Counted from the stretch's first letter, positions 9,192-18,525 are shown. The stretch is 64,000 bases of DNA from Methanofollis formosanus (GCF_019633745.1 NZ_CP037968.1:762225-826224); one strand, 5' to 3'. The notes: generated by a model not told the origin, from the sequence alone. Numbers and translations are program-made.

Positions 9192-10049
9192 ATGATATCA
9201 TCCATCAGTCCTGCAAAGGGACTCCTCCTCTGCCTCTTCCTCGCCGCGGTATGCATCGTCCCGGCCGCGGCGGACGACATGCCTGTTTTTCCGCAGGAGG
9301 TCTACGGGTCGGTGACCTGCGGAGAGACCCCCGCGCCGGTCGGAACCATCGTCACCGCCCATATCGACGGCACGGTCTGCGGGAGGTTCGCCCTGCAGGA
9401 GGCCGGGACCATGGGGGGCCCCGGGATCTTTCATGACCGTCTGGTCATCTCCAGCGAGGATGCGGGTGCAACCGTCAGATTCAGGGTGAACGGCGAACCC
9501 GCCGAGGAAGAACTGACCTTTACCCCCGGCGCCGTCACCCGCTTCAATCTCACGGCACCGGAGAGCGCTCTCGTCCCGTCGGGAACCCATGCCGCCTTCA
9601 CCGCCTCGCCCACCCTCGGCGTGGCTCCGTTCGAGGTCAGGTTCACCGATCTCTCGACCGGCGACGTGACGACATGGTCCTGGGACTTCGGCGACGGCAC
9701 CGGGTCGACCGAGCAGGACCCGGTCCACACCTACCGGTCCTCAGGCATCTACACCGTCAGCCTCACCGTGAACAGCGATGAGGACACCGCGACGAAACCG
9801 GTATATATCAACGTCCTGCCGATCCTTCTCGGTGACGCCAACGACGACGGGACCATCGATCAGGCCGACACGCTCAGGGTGCTCAAGGAAGTCGTCGGCC
9901 TGACCGAGAAGCCGGAACCCAACAGCGCCGTCTTCCGGCAGACCGACGTCCACGCCAACGAGGTCATCGAGATCGGCGACGCCCTCTATATCGCCCAATA
10001 CAACGTGGGGCTGCGGGATCCGTGGTTCAAAGAGATCACGGCCTCCTGA
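9192..10049 (+). CDS. Exported PKD-domain protein with C-terminal dockerin-like repeats
   Basis: A 285-residue protein with a signal peptide (ISPAKGLLLCLFLAAVCIV, cut near AAA-DD). A beta domain (VYGSVTCGETPAPVGTIVTAHIDG) comes next. A PKD domain follows at about 135-215, recognised by APFEVRFTDLSTG and TWSWDFGDG. The C-terminus has two EF-hand-like dockerin segments, GDANDDGTIDQADTLRVLK and a weaker one around NEVIEIGDALYIAQY. Such proteins bind calcium and may dock on cohesin-like partners at the cell surface. The ATG at 9192 is preceded by GGAGGGGAAG, a good ribosome binding site. It follows the S-layer-like gene closely. Confidence 0.75.
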   Translation: MISSISPAKGLLLCLFLAAVCIVPAAADDMPVFPQEVYGSVTCGETPAPVGTIVTAHIDGTVCGRFALQEAGTMGGPGIFHDRLVISSEDAGATVRFRVNGEPAEEELTFTPGAVTRFNLTAPESALVPSGTHAAFTASPTLGVAPFEVRFTDLSTGDVTTWSWDFGDGTGSTEQDPVHTYRSSGIYTVSLTVNSDEDTATKPVYINVLPILLGDANDDGTIDQADTLRVLKEVVGLTEKPEPNSAVFRQTDVHANEVIEIGDALYIAQYNVGLRDPWFKEITAS

Positions 10050-10058
10050 CGGCCAGAA

Positions 10059-10070
10059 TATCTTTTTTTG
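10059..10070 (+). terminator. Oligo-T terminator after the surface-protein operon
   Basis: A run of seven T residues (10063-10069) lies about 13 bases after the stop codon. This is the usual archaeal termination signal. The R2 element at 10071 begins directly after it. Confidence 0.5.
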
Positions 10071-10310
10071 GGCTCTGCAGAAAACATCCTCTTTTCATCA
10101 CCTCAACCCCTCTGTGAACTGAATCCATCGCCTTCCCTCCTGCTCACGCCGGGGGCTCCGCCCCCGGACCCCCTGGATAAAGATTGGAGTGGAAGGCGGA
10201 GAAATGACCCTGAAAGGGAGGTTGCAGTCCTCCGCTTATCGCTCGCGCGGGGGCAGGGTGGCGGCCAGCCCCCCGTCGAAGAGAACCATCAAGATGATTT
10301 CTACAAAGCC
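10071..10310 (+). mobile_element. R2-class MITE-like element (subtype D), 240 bp
   Basis: The left end GGCTCTGCAGAAAACATC and the right end GATGATTTCTACAAAGCC are imperfect inverted repeats of each other (about 15 of 18 positions). The interior includes a GCCGGGGGC/GCCCCCGG hairpin and the block GAAATGACCCTGAAAGGGAG. A second copy lies in inverted orientation at 30577-30803, with most of the interior conserved. No ORF. The element directly abuts the oligo-T run of the upstream gene. Confidence 0.7.
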
Positions 10311-10317
10311 TTTATTT

Positions 10318-10653
10318 GGCTCTGTTGAATTGGGCATGAGAAGAGCACGCCTCAGGTACACGGGATGAAAATTCCTGTGGATCTCAAGGGTGTACACGAA
10401 TCCTTTCTTTCCTCTGGAGCCTGACAACAGGTGGGAACATCGCTTCATCGCCGCCCTTCGGCTATCTTCGTCGTGGGGGGTCCGGGGGGTTTCCCCCCGG
10501 CGCGAGATGACGGTGAAGATCCTGTGATCGGGGGCGGCACGTTCTGATCATCACGCCTTCCCACACGCTTACGCCGGGGGCTCTGCCCCCGGAACCCCCG
10601 GGACGAAGATAGGGGCGGCCAGCCCCCCGCAAAGAGAGCCATCCAGAGCATTT
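10318..10653 (+). mobile_element. R2-class MITE-like element, 336 bp, adjacent to the previous one
   Basis: It starts GGCTCTGTTGAATTGGGC and ends GAGCATTTCTACAAAGCC, so the GGCTYTGTWGAA terminal inverted repeat is present at both sides. Inside are a GCCGCCC...GGGGGCGGC module with the CTATCTTCGTCGTGGGG hairpin and a CCTTCCC...GGGGGC hairpin module. Seven bases (TTTATTT) separate it from the preceding R2 element. No ORF. Confidence 0.65.
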
Positions 10654-11007
10654 CTACAAAGCCCGATTAAAAAATCTAAGAGGCGGTGCTCCCGAAATCC
10701 CCCACGATCCGGACTTTTCTGCCGCCATTTTCAGGGGTGTACCGGGGGTTCATGGCCTCCGACATTACCCCGAGTCATATAGCCGATCTACGGGCCTTGA
10801 GAGGCCCGGTTTCTCCCACGCATCGGAGGAAATACGGCCCCTATAGCCAGATCCATAAAGAAGCCCGATCCGGGCTCGTATCGGGGAGTCTGTGCCAGGA
10901 TCCGGGGGCGATATGGTCGTATTTGAGGGCGGGTCCGCCGTGGCGAAATCCTGATCCCCTCATCATGAAGATAGGGGCCGGCACCCAGCAAAAAAAAAGA
11001 GAGCGGA
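10654..11007. other. Gap without recognised gene before the phosphatidyltransferase
   Basis: About 350 bases with no convincing ORF and only fragments resembling the repeats (ATGAAGATAGGGGCC near 10965). It ends in an A-rich run (10988-10999). On the minus strand this is an oligo-T run just after the stop of the phosphatidyltransferase gene, a plausible terminator. Confidence 0.4.
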
Positions 11008-11601
11008 TCAGAGTCGCTTCCAGATATAGACGATCCGCTGCAGGGCGGTATAATGCCCGAGCACCCCGAAGATGACCAGGAGCCAGCCGAGGTACGGCAT
11101 CCCGTACACCGGCGCCGCAAAGACGAGGTCCAGGACACCGGCGATGATGAGGAGCACCAGGCGGTCGGCCCGGCCCAGGATCCCGCCGTAGTACCTGCCC
11201 ACCCCGAGGGCCTGGGCCTGGGTGCCCATGTACGAGGACATCAGCACGCCGGTGAGGGCGAAGACGCCGACCTGCCAGGAGGCCGCGCCGCCTGCGAAGA
11301 TCCCGGTGATGATGACGATATCGGCGTACCGGTCGGAGACATGGTCGATGAAGTCGCCGCGCAGACTTGCGATCTCGAGTTCGCGGGCGAGCGCCCCGTC
11401 CAGCGCGTCGAAGACGGCGTTGACCGCAACCAGCAGGACACCCCAGGCGACCTCGCCGTAGTAAAAGGCGACGCCCGCCGCGAAGGCCGCGACCAGCGCG
11501 CCGACCGAGAAGAAGTTCGGCGTAAGCCCCAGGCGTTTCGACCCCGCGATCGCCGGGGTGAGAAGGCCGGCGACATAGGGGCGGAGGCGATCGAGGGTCA
11601 T
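11008..11601 (-). CDS. CDP-alcohol phosphatidyltransferase (archaetidylinositol-phosphate-synthase-like)
   Basis: A 197-residue membrane enzyme of archaeal phospholipid head-group synthesis. The family signature D-x2-DG-x2-AR-x8-G-x3-D-x3-D is intact as DALDGALARELEIASLRGDFIDHVSD (about residues 65-90). Six hydrophobic segments surround it. It probably transfers a head group (inositol-phosphate or glycerol-phosphate) onto CDP-archaeol; the exact acceptor cannot be told from sequence. Its start overlaps the stop of the upstream kinase gene by four bases, so the two are translationally coupled. A paralogue sits at 61164-61796. Confidence 0.8.
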   Translation of the reverse strand: MTLDRLRPYVAGLLTPAIAGSKRLGLTPNFFSVGALVAAFAAGVAFYYGEVAWGVLLVAVNAVFDALDGALARELEIASLRGDFIDHVSDRYADIVIITGIFAGGAASWQVGVFALTGVLMSSYMGTQAQALGVGRYYGGILGRADRLVLLIIAGVLDLVFAAPVYGMPYLGWLLVIFGVLGHYTALQRIVYIWKRL

Positions 11602-12110
11602 AGCCCCTCCATGAGATAGGAGGACCAGTCGATCGTCCCGACAGACGGGGCGACCGTGCCGTCCATGAAGCCCTCGACGAGGTCGGCGACATCCTCAGGA
11701 CCAAGGGCGGTGACGTCCACCTCGAGCACCCGCTCCGCCGGGAAAAGGTCCAGCGTCTCGATCAGGATAACGTCCAGGGCCTCGGCCTCCGCGTTCTCCC
11801 GCACCTTCTCGCGGGCATAGCCGCGCGCCGCCAGTCGCTCTTCCAGGAGAGCGGGGCGGCAGCGGAGCACCACGATCCGATCGCAGGGGAGGAGGTGGGC
11901 GAGGTGGCCCTCCACCACCCCATCGACCGGTTCAAAGGCCGCCGCCCATGCCTCGGCGTCCACGACCCGCGTGTCCCGCTCAGGGTCGTCACCGAGGACG
12001 AAAGGCCCGACCGTCTCGGTGGTATGCACCACCCGGCGGCCGCGCCCGGCCAGCACCGCCGCCACCGTGCTCTTCCCGGTGCCCGGCGTCCCGGTGATCC
12101 CGACCATCAT
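11598..12110 (-). CDS. AK6/Fap7-type adenylate kinase family NTPase
   Basis: A 170-residue P-loop kinase starting MMVGITGTPGTGKSTVAA (Walker A GTPGTGKS). Also visible are VVEGHLAHLLPCDRIVVLRCRP and the lid-like ERLAARGYAREKVRENAEAEALDV, the pattern of AK6 (hCINAP/Fap7) proteins. Family members have adenylate kinase/ATPase activity and in archaea and eukaryotes help small-subunit rRNA maturation. It overlaps hisC upstream by four bases and the phosphatidyltransferase downstream by four bases, forming one transcription unit. Confidence 0.82.
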   Translation of the reverse strand: MMVGITGTPGTGKSTVAAVLAGRGRRVVHTTETVGPFVLGDDPERDTRVVDAEAWAAAFEPVDGVVEGHLAHLLPCDRIVVLRCRPALLEERLAARGYAREKVRENAEAEALDVILIETLDLFPAERVLEVDVTALGPEDVADLVEGFMDGTVAPSVGTIDWSSYLMEGL

Positions 12111-13171
12111 CGCAGATCCCTGACCTTCTCAAGAAAGAGCTCGTTCTCCCAGTCTGCCCCGATGCTGACCCTGATATACCGGTCTTCAAGCCCGGGGAAA
12201 CTCCGGCACGACCTGACGACGACTCCACCCGCAGCAAGCCGCTCCATCGCCTCGTCTCCCTTCATGGGCGCCACGTCGATGAGGATGAAGTTCGCCTCAG
12301 ACGGGGCCACCGGCAGGGGAATCTCGGCCATAAAACGATCTCTCCATCTCCTGACATGCGCCACGACCTCATGAATGTGTGCCCGGTCGGCAAGCGCCGC
12401 CTCCGCCGCAGCAAGGGCGACACTGTTCACCGCAAAGGGCGTGGCCGCCTGCTCCAGGTGAGGAGCAAGCCATTCGGGGACGAAGGCATACCCGAAGCGC
12501 AGGCCAGCAAGCGAGTAGGCCTTGGACATCGTCCGCCCCTCGATGAGATGGTCGTACTCCCGCATCAGCGGGCGGTAGTCCACGTCAGAGAACTCGATAT
12601 ACGCGTTGTCCAGGAAGAGGAGACAGTCGGTCCGGTCCAGGATCTCACGCACCACGTCGACCGGCACGACGTTGCCGGTGGGGTTGTTCGGCGTGCAGAG
12701 GAAGGCAAGTTTTGCCCCCTGGCAGGCCTCGACGAACCGATCCGGATCGACCGAGAAGTCGGGCTCACGCGGGACCTCGACGACCTCCGCACCCTGTGCG
12801 GCGGCGGTCAGGTTGTAGAAGGAGAAGGTCGGGGTGGAGATGACGACACGGTCGCCGGGTTCCACCACGGTGCGCACGACGGTCTCGATCACGCCGTCCA
12901 TGCCGTTGCCGATGAGGAACGCATGATCGCCGTGAAGCCGCCGGAGGGCCACCGTCACCGCCGCGGCCCGTGCCGCCGGGTAGCGGTTCCCTTCCTTCAG
13001 GGCCGAGAGCCCTGCGGCGATGACCGCCTCAGAAGGAGAAGCGGGGTTTTCGTTGCTGGCAAGCCGCGCCACCCTCGAAAGCCCCTGCTCGCGCGCGATC
13101 TCCTCCGCGCTCTTTGCAAAGACGTACCCGCCTGCTGTAGCGTAACAGCGCCTAACGACCGAGCGCCTCAT
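12107..13171 (-). CDS. hisC: Histidinol-phosphate aminotransferase
   Basis: A 354-residue fold-type I PLP aminotransferase that converts imidazole-acetol phosphate and glutamate to histidinol phosphate. Seen in the sequence: ASNENPASPSEAV near the N-terminus, CTPNNPTGN, the FLDNAYIEF region, and the PLP lysine in RTMSKAYSLAGLRFGYA. The C-terminus carries VVRSCRSFPGLEDRYIRVSIG. Neighbours are argD upstream (20-base overlap) and the AK6-like kinase downstream. hisD lies separately at 31.7 kb, so his genes are dispersed in this genome. Confidence 0.9.
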   Translation of the reverse strand: MRRSVVRRCYATAGGYVFAKSAEEIAREQGLSRVARLASNENPASPSEAVIAAGLSALKEGNRYPAARAAAVTVALRRLHGDHAFLIGNGMDGVIETVVRTVVEPGDRVVISTPTFSFYNLTAAAQGAEVVEVPREPDFSVDPDRFVEACQGAKLAFLCTPNNPTGNVVPVDVVREILDRTDCLLFLDNAYIEFSDVDYRPLMREYDHLIEGRTMSKAYSLAGLRFGYAFVPEWLAPHLEQAATPFAVNSVALAAAEAALADRAHIHEVVAHVRRWRDRFMAEIPLPVAPSEANFILIDVAPMKGDEAMERLAAGGVVVRSCRSFPGLEDRYIRVSIGADWENELFLEKVRDLR

Positions 13172-14291
13172 TGATCACACCGACGGCCGCGTCGATCTCC
13201 TCATCGGTGATGACAAGGGGCGGCACGAGCCTGATGTTCCCGTCGGCCGCGCAGTTGACGATCACCCCATGCTCGGCACAGTACTGCTGCACCTCGGCAC
13301 AGCGCTCGCCGACCGTGAACCCGATCATCAGTCCCACCTGCCTGGGGTTCCAGGCGGCAAGCCCATCGGCGAAGCGTGCGCCTTTCGCCGGGATCGACGG
13401 GAGAAGTTCCTCGATCACGCTGATCGTCGCCCGTGCGGCGGCGCAGGCGAGCGGTCCGCCGGCGAAGGTGCTCCCATGTTCGCCGCCCTTGAACTCAAGT
13501 CCCTTGCGGGCGACCAGCGCACCCATCGGGAACCCGCTGGCGATCCCCTTGGCCAGCGTGAGGATGTCGGGTTGCGCCTGCGTGTGCTGGAACGCAAACC
13601 ACTTCCCGGTCCGTCCCATCCCGGTCTGGACCTCGTCGACGATCATCAGGGCGCCGTGCCGGTCGCAGCACGCCCTGATCCCTTCGAGGAAACCTTCGGG
13701 TGCGGGGATGACCCCTGACTCTCCCTGGATGGCCTCGACGATCACGCCGGCGACATCGCCGTCGAACGCCCGCTCGAGGGCGTCGAGATCGCCGTACTCG
13801 ACGAAGGTGCATGCAGGTTCAAGGGGCTCGAACGGTTCCCTGATCGCCGGTTTGTGGGTGACCGCGAGCGACCCCATCGTCCGCCCATGGAAACTGTGCG
13901 TGAAGGCGACGAACTTCTTCCTGCCGGTGGCAAGACGGGCAAGTTTGATCGCCCCTTCGTTCGCCTCGGCGCCGGAGTTCGAGAAGAAGGCCTTCCCCCC
14001 GACAAGACCGGAGATCTCCACGACCTTCTCGGCGAGTTCGGCCTGGTGCGGGACATAGAAGAGGTTCGAGCAGTGGATCAGTTCGTGCGCCTGCTCACAG
14101 ATCGCCTCCACCACCGTCGGGTGGCAGTGGCCGGTGCTGCAGACAGCGATCCCGGCGACACAGTCGATATATTCGCGCCCTTCCGCGTCCCAGAGACGGG
14201 CCCCCTGCCCGCGCACGATCTCGGTCGTGCGCGAGAAGGCGGGCATATAGTAGCGGGCGTCCAGTTCCCGATAGTTTTCTGCTAACTCCAT
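13152..14291 (-). CDS. argD: Acetylornithine/succinyldiaminopimelate-type aminotransferase
   Basis: A 379-residue class III PLP aminotransferase, acting on N-acetylornithine in arginine synthesis (and possibly lysine precursors). Motifs: CVAGIAVCSTGHCHP, FFSNSGAEANEGAIKLAR, FTHSFHGRTMGSL, MIVDEVQTGMGRTG, and the PLP lysine in LTLAKGIASGFPMGAL. Length is normal. The C-terminus ends inside the start of hisC. The family is hard to separate by substrate, so argD is the likely but not proven name. Confidence 0.88.
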   Translation of the reverse strand: MELAENYRELDARYYMPAFSRTTEIVRGQGARLWDAEGREYIDCVAGIAVCSTGHCHPTVVEAICEQAHELIHCSNLFYVPHQAELAEKVVEISGLVGGKAFFSNSGAEANEGAIKLARLATGRKKFVAFTHSFHGRTMGSLAVTHKPAIREPFEPLEPACTFVEYGDLDALERAFDGDVAGVIVEAIQGESGVIPAPEGFLEGIRACCDRHGALMIVDEVQTGMGRTGKWFAFQHTQAQPDILTLAKGIASGFPMGALVARKGLEFKGGEHGSTFAGGPLACAAARATISVIEELLPSIPAKGARFADGLAAWNPRQVGLMIGFTVGERCAEVQQYCAEHGVIVNCAADGNIRLVPPLVITDEEIDAAVGVINEALGR

Positions 14292-14303
14292 ACCGTCATC
14301 ATC

Positions 14304-15221
14304 TCATTCGTATTCGATAGTCGCAGGGGGCTTGGGGGTGATATCGTAGACCACCCGCGAGACCTCGGCGATCTCGGAGGCGATCCGGCCGGCGATCCTG
14401 ACCAGGTCGTCGAAGGGCACCTCCAGCGGGTCGGCGGTCATGCCGTCGCGCGAGTTGACTGCCCTGACAGCGACGACCCAGCCGAAACACCTGATGTCGC
14501 CCTTGACCCCGGTACCACGGCCGAGGAGCGCTGCAAAGCACTGCCAGGGCTGGTAGCGCTCGACGAGTTCGTCCTCCACGATGGCGTTCGCCTCACGGAC
14601 GACCGCGATCTTATCCGGGGTCACCTCGCCGAGCACCCGCACCGCAAGCCCGGGGCCGGGGAAGGGCATCCTGTGCTGGATCTCGGCCGGCAGGCCCACG
14701 CCGCCGGCGACCTCGCGGACCTCGTCCTTGTACAGGTCGCGCAGGGGCTCGATCACCTTCTCGAACATCATGTCGAGAGGCATGCCGCCGACATTGTGGT
14801 GGCTCTTGATCCCGCCCTCGCTCTCGATCCGGTCGGGATAGATGGTACCCTGCAGGAGGTACTTCGCGCCGGTGGCCTTCGCCTCGCGCTCAAAGATCCT
14901 GATGAACCGCTCGCCGATGACCTTTCTCTTCTCTTCGGGATCGACGATCCCCTTCAGCGCCGCGAAGAACTCGTCGGCGGCGTTGACTCTCTTCACGCCG
15001 ATATCACAGAAGACCTCGCAGATCCGCTCGCTCTCGCCCTTGCGCATCAGGCCGGTGTCCACATAGATGGGGATCAGGTTCTCCCCGATCGCCCGTGCCG
15101 CCAGCATCGCGCAGACCGAGGAGTCCACACCGCCGGAGAGCGCGACGACGACCTTCTCGTCCCCTGCCTCCCGTTTGATCTCATCGACTGCGCGCTCGAT
15201 AAACTGCTCTACCTTGACCAT
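14304..15221 (-). CDS. guaAB: GMP synthase, ATP-pyrophosphatase subunit B
   Basis: A 305-residue amination subunit that activates XMP with ATP; the glutaminase subunit is separate in archaea and is not in this window. The PP-loop is [13 protein letters not shown]. Also present are [26 protein letters not shown] and the C-terminal dimerisation domain with [18 protein letters not shown]. It lies 14 bases downstream of pyrG, so two late nucleotide-synthesis steps (CTP and GMP, both amide-nitrogen dependent) are probably co-transcribed. Confidence 0.93.
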   Translation of the reverse strand: MVKVEQFIERAVDEIKREAGDEKVVVALSGGVDSSVCAMLAARAIGENLIPIYVDTGLMRKGESERICEVFCDIGVKRVNAADEFFAALKGIVDPEEKRKVIGERFIRIFEREAKATGAKYLLQGTIYPDRIESEGGIKSHHNVGGMPLDMMFEKVIEPLRDLYKDEVREVAGGVGLPAEIQHRMPFPGPGLAVRVLGEVTPDKIAVVREANAIVEDELVERYQPWQCFAALLGRGTGVKGDIRCFGWVVAVRAVNSRDGMTADPLEVPFDDLVRIAGRIASEIAEVSRVVYDITPKPPATIEYE

Positions 15222-15235
15222 TGCTCAACCTCTTT

Positions 15236-16822
15236 TTACTGGTGTTTCTGGTTCTTGTGTTCCATGCACGCCTTCACAAACCCGACATACGGCGGGGACG
15301 GCCTCGTCGGTCTCGACCTGAACTCCGGGTGGAACTGGGTCGCAAAGAAGAACGGGTGGGAGGGGAGTTCCAGGATCTCCATCCTGTTCCCGTTCGTCCC
15401 TGAAAAGACCAGACCGCCCTCTTTGAGTTCCTCGATATACCCGGGGTTCACCTCATAGCGGTGACGGTGCCGTTCGGTGATGTCCTTCTTCTGGTAGAGA
15501 CTCCAGGCCCTGGTCCCCTGCGCCACTTCGACCGGATAGTTGCCGAGACGCATCGTCCCGCCGAGGTCGGTCACCTCCTCCTGCTCAGGGAGGATGGCGA
15601 TCACCTGGGTGCCCTCGCCGAACTCCTCCGAGATCGCGTCCTCGTAGCCGAGGACGTCACGCGCGAACTCCACAACCGCCATCTGGAAACCCAGACAGAT
15701 CCCGAGGAAGGGGATCTGGTTCTCTCTGGCGTACCTGACCGCAGCGATCTTGCCGGGCACCCCGCGCTTCCCGAACCCGCCGGGGATCAATACTCCATCC
15801 ACTTCGGCGAGTTCTGCAGACTCATAGGTCTCGGCATCCAGCCACCTGATCTGCACCTCGGCCGAGAGGGACCGGCCGGCGTGCTTGAGGGCCTCCTTGA
15901 TGGAGAGATAGACGTCCTCGATCCCGTACTTGGTGACGATCCCGATGGTCACCCGGTTGGTATAGTCCTCGGTGACGGTGCGGTACCACTCGGCGTCCAC
16001 GCCGCGCTTTTCCAGGTCGAGGAGGTCGAGGACGACGTTGGCGGCCCCTTCCTTCTCAAGTTCCATCGGAACATGGTAGATGTCCGGGGCATCGGCCGCA
16101 CTGACGACCGCGTTGAGCGGGACGTCGCAGAAGTCGGAGATCTTGCGGCGCGAGTGCATCGGAAGAACCCGGTCGCTCCGGCAGACGATGATGTCGGGAC
16201 GCAGCCCGAGTTCGCGCAGCGCCTTGACCGAGTGCTGCGTCGGTTTGGTCTTGAGGTCGCCCATCGTGTCGGCCGGGACCAGGGTTACGTGCACCAGGGC
16301 CGTGTCATGCGGCGGGAGTTCGCCGCGCATCTGGCGCACCGCTTCGAGGAAAGGCATCGACTCGATGTCGCCGACCGTACCGCCGACCTCGACGAGGCAG
16401 ACTTCTGCCCGGTGGCCGTTGTTCTCGAACTCCTCGGCCGTCCTGGTGATGCATGCCTTGATCTCGTCGGTGATGTGCGGGATGATCTGGACGGTCCCGC
16501 CCAGAAAGTCGCCCCGCCGTTCCTTCTCGATGACGCTCTTGTAGATCTTGCCGGTGGTGATGTTGTGGTTGCTCGTCAACTCGATGTCAAGAAAACGCTC
16601 GTAGTTGCCGAGGTCAAGGTCCACCTCGCCGCCATCGCTGAGCACGAAGACCTCCCCGTGCTGTGCAGGGTTCATGGTGCCGGCATCGATGTTCAGATAG
16701 GGATCGATCTTGATCGCCGTGACCTGATAGCCACGGTTCTTCAGGATCCTTCCGATCGATGCCGCCGTTATACCCTTGCCAAGGCCACTCATTACGCCGC
16801 CAGTAACGAATATATACTTCAA
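15236..16822 (-). CDS. pyrG: CTP synthase
   Basis: A 528-residue enzyme that aminates UTP to CTP. The N-terminal synthetase domain begins [22 protein letters not shown]. The C-terminal class I glutaminase has the nucleophile in [18 protein letters not shown] and the catalytic His-Pro-Glu in [10 protein letters not shown]. Length is normal. It is the first gene of the minus-strand run continuing through guaAB. The AT-rich stretch just upstream (about 16823-16875) should hold its promoter, although no textbook TATA box stands out. Confidence 0.95.
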   Translation of the reverse strand: MKYIFVTGGVMSGLGKGITAASIGRILKNRGYQVTAIKIDPYLNIDAGTMNPAQHGEVFVLSDGGEVDLDLGNYERFLDIELTSNHNITTGKIYKSVIEKERRGDFLGGTVQIIPHITDEIKACITRTAEEFENNGHRAEVCLVEVGGTVGDIESMPFLEAVRQMRGELPPHDTALVHVTLVPADTMGDLKTKPTQHSVKALRELGLRPDIIVCRSDRVLPMHSRRKISDFCDVPLNAVVSAADAPDIYHVPMELEKEGAANVVLDLLDLEKRGVDAEWYRTVTEDYTNRVTIGIVTKYGIEDVYLSIKEALKHAGRSLSAEVQIRWLDAETYESAELAEVDGVLIPGGFGKRGVPGKIAAVRYARENQIPFLGICLGFQMAVVEFARDVLGYEDAISEEFGEGTQVIAILPEQEEVTDLGGTMRLGNYPVEVAQGTRAWSLYQKKDITERHRHRYEVNPGYIEELKEGGLVFSGTNGNRMEILELPSHPFFFATQFHPEFRSRPTRPSPPYVGFVKACMEHKNQKHQ

Positions 16823-16872
16823 AACAAATTCCCCGCGGATATCGTCGTACCCATATCTATCTCATCAGGGGA

Positions 16873-17052
16873 TTATAGTTGTTCGGCTACGGTGAACTGA
16901 CGCTCTCCTGCACATCCCTTTTCCGTTGGCAAGACCGCGAGACGGCGCTTGATCTCTGCCATCTCATGAGCTGTGAAAACCCGTGCAACCCCCCAACTAT
17001 CGCCAGGGGTGATGAACGTTTCATGACCTTGCACGAAGTCGATCTCATCCAT
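16873..17052 (-). pseudogene. Short orphan reading frame, possible gene remnant upstream of pyrG
   Basis: Minus-strand translation from the ATG at 17052 gives 59 residues (MDEIDFVQGHETFITPGDSWGV..., ending FTVAEQL). Protein-like sequence continues upstream of that ATG (AFVGSWTDTAGIP) until a stop at 17098-17100. Composition looks coding (acidic/hydrophobic alternation, few Ser/Arg runs), unlike shadow frames. I do not recognise the family. The missing 5' end suggests a decayed gene truncated by the neighbouring repeat-rich region, but a short functional ORF is possible. Confidence 0.35.
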
Positions 17053-17100
17053 GGGGATCCCGGCGGTGTCGGTCCATGATCCGACAAATGCCCTGGTTCA

Positions 17101-17688
17101 TCTTCAGGGGAAAGCACGTCAGCGGCGCGTCAGGAACATGAGGTCGCCACGAAAAAGCGCCAGGACGATCGAGACTCTGCCCTCTCTCGCAGAGCGATCG
17201 CCGGGGACGGCGGGTTGCTCGATTTCTGGCCGTTCCCCCTGTCGCAAGGAGGCGGATCGAGGATCCTTCCGCGCCCCGGAGGACTGCGATGAGGGCTGCA
17301 CATAGGCGGAGGATAGCAATACCCTCTTCATGGTCGTTGATGGTGCCTTCCCACCCCTATCTTCATCCCGGGGGTCCGGGGGCAGCGCCCCCAGCGCGAT
17401 TGATATGGGAAGGCGTGATGATAGGTGTGGGGACTGATGCGAGATCAAAATGGCCGCCCCCAATCGTCGAGATTTCCCTGCCATCTCGCGCCGGGGGGGG
17501 GCGTGCCCCCCGGACCCCCACGACGAAGATAGCCGAGGGGCGGCATGATGCTCGACTTCGATTCACTCCTCGAACACAAGGAGGAGGATCAAGAATCGAT
17601 CCCGTTCTGAGATGATATTTTCATCCCGTATGCTTGAGGCGTGCTTTCCCCTCATGAAAAATTCTACACGATCCGGAGATCCGCGTTC
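17101..17688. repeat. Repeat-module cluster between the pyrG region and the thioesterase gene
   Basis: From about 17325 to 17600 this is a composite: GCCTTCCCACCCCTATCTTCATCCC...GGGAAGGC, then a GGCCGCCCCC module with GCCGGGGG/CCCCCCGG pairing, then CGACTTCGATTCACTCCTCG...GAGGAGGATC. The same order recurs at 47505-47757, where a tnpB element interrupts it. The segment 17605-17660 (ATTTTCATCCCGTATGC ... AAATTCTACA) resembles an R2 right end. The stretch 17101-17324 contains no recognisable gene. Confidence 0.6.
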
Positions 17689-18111
17689 TCAGCCCTCCCT
17701 CTTCTCCGGCCCCATCACCGCGAACGACGCGGTGGTCCTGGCGAGCACCTGCCCCTCCTGATCGGAGACCTCGCCCTCCACGAAGATCACCCGGCGTCCT
17801 CTTCTCACCACCTCGCCCCTGGCCCTGAGCGTTCCGTCCCGCACGCCTGCAAAGAAACTCGTCGTCTCGGAGATCGTGGCGATCCGCTCGTCCTCCCCGA
17901 GGAGCGTGATGATGGCGAGGGCCATCGCCTCGTCTGCCAGGGCGGTGTAGACGCCGCCCTGCAGCCACCCGGCCCCATTGCGCATCTCCGGCCTGACGGT
18001 CATCGAGAGTTCGGCCCGGCCGTCCCCATATGAGACGGGATCGATCCCCATCAGGCCAAAAAAGGGATTGGCATCCCGGCCCCTCGCCTTGATCTCATCG
18101 AGATAACCCAT
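17689..18111 (-). CDS. Hotdog-fold thioesterase (PaaI/4HBT family)
   Basis: A 140-residue protein, normal length for the family. The signature NGAGWLQGGVYTALADEAMALAI corresponds to the PaaI motif in which an Asp or Glu on the hot-dog helix activates water. The C-terminal beta strands (ETTSFFAGVRDGTLRARGEVVRRGRRVIFVEGEV) follow. It should hydrolyse an acyl-CoA or acyl-carrier thioester; the substrate is unknown. I take the ATG at 18111 (MGYLDEIKARG), although the frame stays open well upstream, because upstream residues look non-coding and the small plus-strand gene occupies that region. Confidence 0.8.
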   Translation of the reverse strand: MGYLDEIKARGRDANPFFGLMGIDPVSYGDGRAELSMTVRPEMRNGAGWLQGGVYTALADEAMALAIITLLGEDERIATISETTSFFAGVRDGTLRARGEVVRRGRRVIFVEGEVSDQEGQVLARTTASFAVMGPEKREG

Positions 18112-18192
18112 GCTCCTGATCTCGCCTCGGGCCCGGATAATCCTTCTCACCGGTGGAAAAATGCCATATGGAAGGACTTCCTTCTCTTCACC

Positions 18193-18420
18193 ATGGACAC
18201 CGAAGAGAAAGAGATGTTCAAAGACCTGTTGTGGCTCAACGCCGTCATCGCAACCGAATTGATCCAGATCACCGAGAACACCTCTCAGATCCTCAGGAAA
18301 CAGCCCCCACCGGACGCATGTCTGCGCGAGCACGGAGAAATGCGCGAGACCGCGATTGCAATCGCGGAAAAGTACCGCCCGGGCACGGCCCTCCCCGCCC
18401 ACCTGCGCGGCCACCAGTGA
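18193..18420 (+). CDS. Small acidic/helical protein, unknown function
   Basis: A 75-residue frame: MDTEEKEMFKDLLWLNAVIATELIQITENTS and then RETAIAIAEKYRPGTALPAHLRGHQ. It reads as a compact all-helical protein with good coding character, and it is divergent from the thioesterase gene by about 80 bases. I do not recognise the family. A longer frame over the same bases in another phase looks like shadow. Confidence 0.5.
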   Translation: MDTEEKEMFKDLLWLNAVIATELIQITENTSQILRKQPPPDACLREHGEMRETAIAIAEKYRPGTALPAHLRGHQ

Positions 18421-18525
18421 ATCCGCCGTGGGAGAGATGAGGAGGAAGGCGTGAAACCGAAAGCCACGTCGGAGGCCTGACCTTTTCTCTCTATCGTGAC
18501 AGGACAACGGACACGAACACCGCCC

